Positions 61,700-64,000 of a stretch of 64,000 nt of DNA are shown here, in pieces. A program made the translations under genes and the position numbers. A model generated the notes under the pieces. The model was not told the origin of the DNA and did no database searches. It worked only from the letters and a program-made list of their open reading frames with translations. The DNA is from Balaenoptera acutorostrata (lineage: Eukaryota > Chordata > Mammalia > Artiodactyla > Balaenopteridae). Within the stretch, counting starts at the first letter, position 1. Each line of letters starts with the position of its first letter. The stretch lies in NCBI RefSeq assembly GCF_949987535.1, contig NC_080067.1, forward strand, positions 27,494,039-27,558,038. Direction: 5' to 3'.

Positions 61700-61757
61700 T
61701 TTCTTAATTGTTTTGGGTTTGTTTTTGTAGGTCCTTTTCTTCTCTTGTGTTTCCCAC

Positions 61758-62663
61758 TTAGAGAAGTTCCTTTAGCATTTGTTGTAGAGCTGGTTTGGTG
61801 GTGCTGAATTCTCTTAGCTTTTGCTTGTCTGTAAAGCTTTTGATTTCTCCATCAAATCTAAATGAGATCCTTGCCGGGTAGAGTAATCTTGGTTGTAGGT
61901 TCTTCCCTTTCATCACTTTAAGTATATCATGCCACTCCCTTCTGGCTTGCAGAGTTTCTGCTGAGAAATCAGCTGTTAACCTTATGGGAGTTCCCTTGTA
62001 TGTTATTTGTCGTTTTTCCCTTGCTGCTTTCAATAATTTTTCTTTGTCTTTAATTTTTGCCACTTTGATTACTATGTGTCTCGGCGTGTTTCTCCTTGGG
62101 TTTATTCTGTATGGGACTCTCTGCGCTTCCTGGACTTGGGTGGCTATTTCCTTTCCCATGTTAGGGAAGTTTTTGACTATAATCTCTTCAAATATTTTCT
62201 CTGGTCCTTTCTCTCTCTCTTCTCCTTCTGGGACCCCTATAATGCGAATGTTGTTGCGTTTAATCTTGCCCCAGAGGTCTCTTAGGCTGTCTTCATTTCT
62301 TTTCATTCTTTTTTCTTTCGTCTGTTCCGCAGCAGTGAATTCCACCATTCTGTCTTCCAGGTCACTTATCCGTTCTTCTGCCTCAGTTATTCTGCTATTG
62401 ATTCCTTCTAGTGTAGTTTTCATTTCAGTTATTGTATTGGTCATCTCTGTTTGTTTGTTCTTTAATTCTTCTAGGTCTTTGTTAATCATTTCTTGCATCT
62501 TCTCAATCTTTGCCTCCATTCTTATTCCGAGGTCCTGGATCATCTTCACTATCATTATTCTGAATTCTTTTTCTGGAAGGTTGCCTATCTCCACTTCATT
62601 TAGTTGTTTTTCTGGGGTTTTTTCTTGTTCCTTCATCTGGTACAAAGCCCTCTGCCTTTTCAT
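61758..62663 (-). CDS. L1 ORF1 protein (RNA-binding chaperone), intact frame
   Basis: A 301-codon open frame, close to the usual length for L1 ORF1p, which trimerises and coats L1 RNA in cytoplasmic RNPs. A charged N-terminus is followed by a long heptad-rich coiled coil (about residues 45-130), an RRM-like domain starting near [11 protein letters not shown] (about residue 138), and a basic C-terminal domain with [12 protein letters not shown]. No stop or frameshift was seen. The downstream ORF2 is dead, so this copy could at most supply ORF1p; expression is unknown. Confidence 0.85.
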   Translation of the reverse strand: MKRQRALYQMKEQEKTPEKQLNEVEIGNLPEKEFRIMIVKMIQDLGIRMEAKIEKMQEMINKDLEELKNKQTEMTNTITEMKTTLEGINSRITEAEERISDLEDRMVEFTAAEQTKEKRMKRNEDSLRDLWGKIKRNNIRIIGVPEGEEREKGPEKIFEEIIVKNFPNMGKEIATQVQEAQRVPYRINPRRNTPRHIVIKVAKIKDKEKLLKAAREKRQITYKGTPIRLTADFSAETLQARREWHDILKVMKGKNLQPRLLYPARISFRFDGEIKSFTDKQKLREFSTTKPALQQMLKELL

Positions 62664-62805
62664 CTTCTCTATCTTTCTGTAACTGTGGTTTTTGGTCCAC
62701 AGGCTGCAGGATTGTAGTTTTTCTTGCTTCTGCTGTCTGCCCTCTGGTGGTTGAGGCTATCTAAGAGGCTTGATGGGAGGCTCTGGTGGTGGGTAGAGCT
62801 GACTG

Positions 62806-62957
62806 TTGCTGTGGTGGTCAGAGCTCAGTAAAACTTTAATCCACTTGACTGTTGATGGGTGGGGCTGGGTTCCCTCCCTGTTGCTGTGGCGGTCAGAGCT
62901 CAGTAAAACCTTAATCCACTTGACTGTTGATGGGTGGGGCTGGGTTCCCTCCCTGTT
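62806..62957 (-). repeat. 75-bp tandem duplication in the L1 5' UTR
   Basis: Two nearly identical units start at 62806 and 62881 ('ttgctgtggtggtcagagct' versus 'ttgctgtggcggtcagagct'), each ending in 'ggctgggttccctccctgtt'. It lies inside the L1 5' UTR, where the promoter of L1 elements is located. Confidence 0.9.
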
Positions 62958-63882
62958 GGTTGTTTTGCCTGAGGCAACCCAACCCTGGAGCCTACCCGTG
63001 CTCTTTGGTGGGGTTAATGGCAGACTCTGGGAGGGCTCATGCCAGGGAGAACTTCCCAGAACCTCTGCTGCCAGTGTCCTTATCCCCACGGTAAAACAGA
63101 GCCACCACCAGCCTCTGCAGGAGACCCCCCAACACCAGCAGATAGGTCTGGTTCAGTCTCCCCCAGGGTCACTGCTCCTTCCCCTGGGTCCCGATGCACA
63201 CATTACTTTGTGTGTGCCCTCCAAGAGTGGGGTCTCTGTTTCCCCCAGTCCTGTCAAAGTCCTGCAATCAATTCCCACTAGGCTTCAAAGTCTGATTCTC
63301 TAGGAATTCCTCCTCCCGTAGCCGGACCCCCAGGTTGGGAAGCCTGACGTGGGGCTCAGAACCTTCACTCCAGTGGGTGGACTTCTGTGGTATAAGTGTT
63401 CGCCAGTCTGTGAGTCTCCCACCCAGCAGTTATGGGATTTGATTTTACTCTGATTGCGCCCCTCCTACCGGCTCACTGTGGCTTCTCCTCTGTCCTTGGA
63501 CGTGGGGTATCCTCCTTGGTGAAGTCCAGGGTCTTCCTGTCAATGATTGTCCAGCAGCCAGTTATGATTCTGGTGCTCTCGCAAGAGGGAGTGAGAGCAC
63601 GTCCTTCTACTCCGCCATCTTGGTTAATCCTCACCTTTTCTTAATTATAATAGAAAGATCCTTTAGTTACATTTGAGAATCAAGGATGTCATGCTAAATG
63701 CATATTTTGGCCAGTTGATGTGGCTATTAGGTCTATTTTTTATGACGTGGTCTATTATTATTTTTTATGATTATTTATTATTTTGTAACTAGGTCTATTA
63801 TTTTATGAGGTGAAGACCCAAATCCAAGTTTGAGAAAGTGGAAAGAACAGCAAATGAACAGTGTATTTCGCTCCTTCCTCAG

Positions 63883-64000
63883 TGAGCTGCACCTTGATGT
63901 CAATCACTTGCAGTGTTCTGGAGCTCTGGGTCTCCTCCGACCCCTAGCAGAGTATGTAGAGATGCAGGGGAAAGACCAGCCAGCCACTTCCTCACCAGAC
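63883..64000 (+). pseudogene. LRR gene, fifth visible exon (runs off the window)
   Basis: Acceptor 'cgctccttcctcag' before 63883. The first base completes the TG left by exon 4 to give Cys, so the reading is GAV-C-ELHLDVNHLQCSGALGLL, a further LRR unit, followed by RPLAEYVEMQGKDQPATSSP. The frame stays open to the last base. The lost LRR regularity after 'LAEY' suggests the end of the repeat domain. The exon end is not visible. Confidence 0.75.

Larger units (their letters stand above)
57691..63634 (-). mobile_element. Full-length LINE-1 in the LRR-gene intron (right copy)
   Basis: Complete L1 on the minus strand: 5' UTR (63634 to about 62700) with the usual 'ccaagatggcgg' start (complement at 63612-63623), ORF1, ORF2, 3' UTR and an A-rich end at 57691-57710. 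With its 3' extension it is bounded by the 9-bp duplication CCTTTTCTT (56599-56607 and 63635-63643). Read on the L1 strand, the cut site is TT/AAGA, close to the L1 endonuclease preference. ORF1 is intact; ORF2 is broken. Confidence 0.95.
47578..64000 (+). pseudogene. Leucine-rich-repeat protein gene, disrupted (5 visible exons)
   Basis: Multi-exon gene on the plus strand. Exons are at 47578-47807, 49959-50111, 53820-53967, 56303-56443 and from 63883 to the window end. Donors and acceptors fit the consensus, and the exon phases agree once a single-base loss in exon 3 is allowed. The product has a short N-terminal region, then ribonuclease-inhibitor-type LRRs of about 27-28 residues with the pattern LxxLxLxxC/N. 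Such proteins usually act as binding scaffolds; the partner here is unknown. Two lesions, a TGA at 47703-47705 and the frameshift at about 53937-53940, make this copy a pseudogene unless they are sequence errors. I do not recognise the gene symbol. Three SINE/L1 insertions lie in or next to its introns. Confidence 0.75.

Noticed and set aside
1..64000. CRISPR arrays, bacterial operons, rRNA or tRNA genes
   Set aside because: None was seen. The tRNA-like B-boxes belong to SINE heads, and the regular repeats are micro- or minisatellites.

Overview
This is mammalian genomic DNA, almost certainly cetacean. At least eleven copies of a tRNA-Glu-derived SINE of the CHR type (cetacean/hippo/ruminant family) are present. 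Young L1 copies with artiodactyl/cetacean-style 3' ends occur, and I saw no ruminant BovB or Bov-tA repeats. Most of the window is interspersed repeat: L1 of several ages, CHR SINEs, MIR/L2, MaLR and ERV LTRs, one class I (gamma-like) ERV remnant and a few DNA transposons.

Layout. 1-3390: 3' half of a young L1 (+) followed by about 750 bp of non-L1 sequence ending in its own AATAAA and A-tail. 3400-5800: old L1 fragments. 5800-10970: ERV remnant on the minus strand, with an LTR, a gag start, gag capsid/nucleocapsid remains and an integrase remnant; protease, RT and RNase H were not found, and a SINE and an L1 3' end are inserted in it. 11400-16230: old L1 pieces with nested SINEs and a Tigger-like element. 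16490-25500: GC-rich intergenic DNA with an MLT1 LTR, a solo LTR, MER5, MIR and L2. 26500-28350: a hAT-type element split by two L1 copies. 29400-42250: SINEs, solo LTRs and L1M pieces. 43620-44500: CpG island.

The only cellular gene I can support runs on the plus strand from about 47.6 kb to the window end. Five exons have good splice sites and compatible phases, and they encode ribonuclease-inhibitor-type leucine-rich repeats. In this sequence the gene carries two inactivating lesions: an in-frame TGA in the first visible exon, and a 1-nt shift inside an LRR in the third. I therefore call it a pseudogene, or an allele or assembly carrying errors. I do not recognise the gene symbol.

The last visible intron contains a full-length L1 (minus strand) that carried downstream DNA with it (a 3' transduction). 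The whole unit, L1 plus extra DNA plus A-tail, is bounded by a 9-bp target-site duplication. The extra DNA is the same as that attached to the L1 at 1-3390, so the window holds two sibling transduction copies in opposite orientation about 53 kb apart. A later SINE insertion marks the right copy, and the left copy preserves the empty site.
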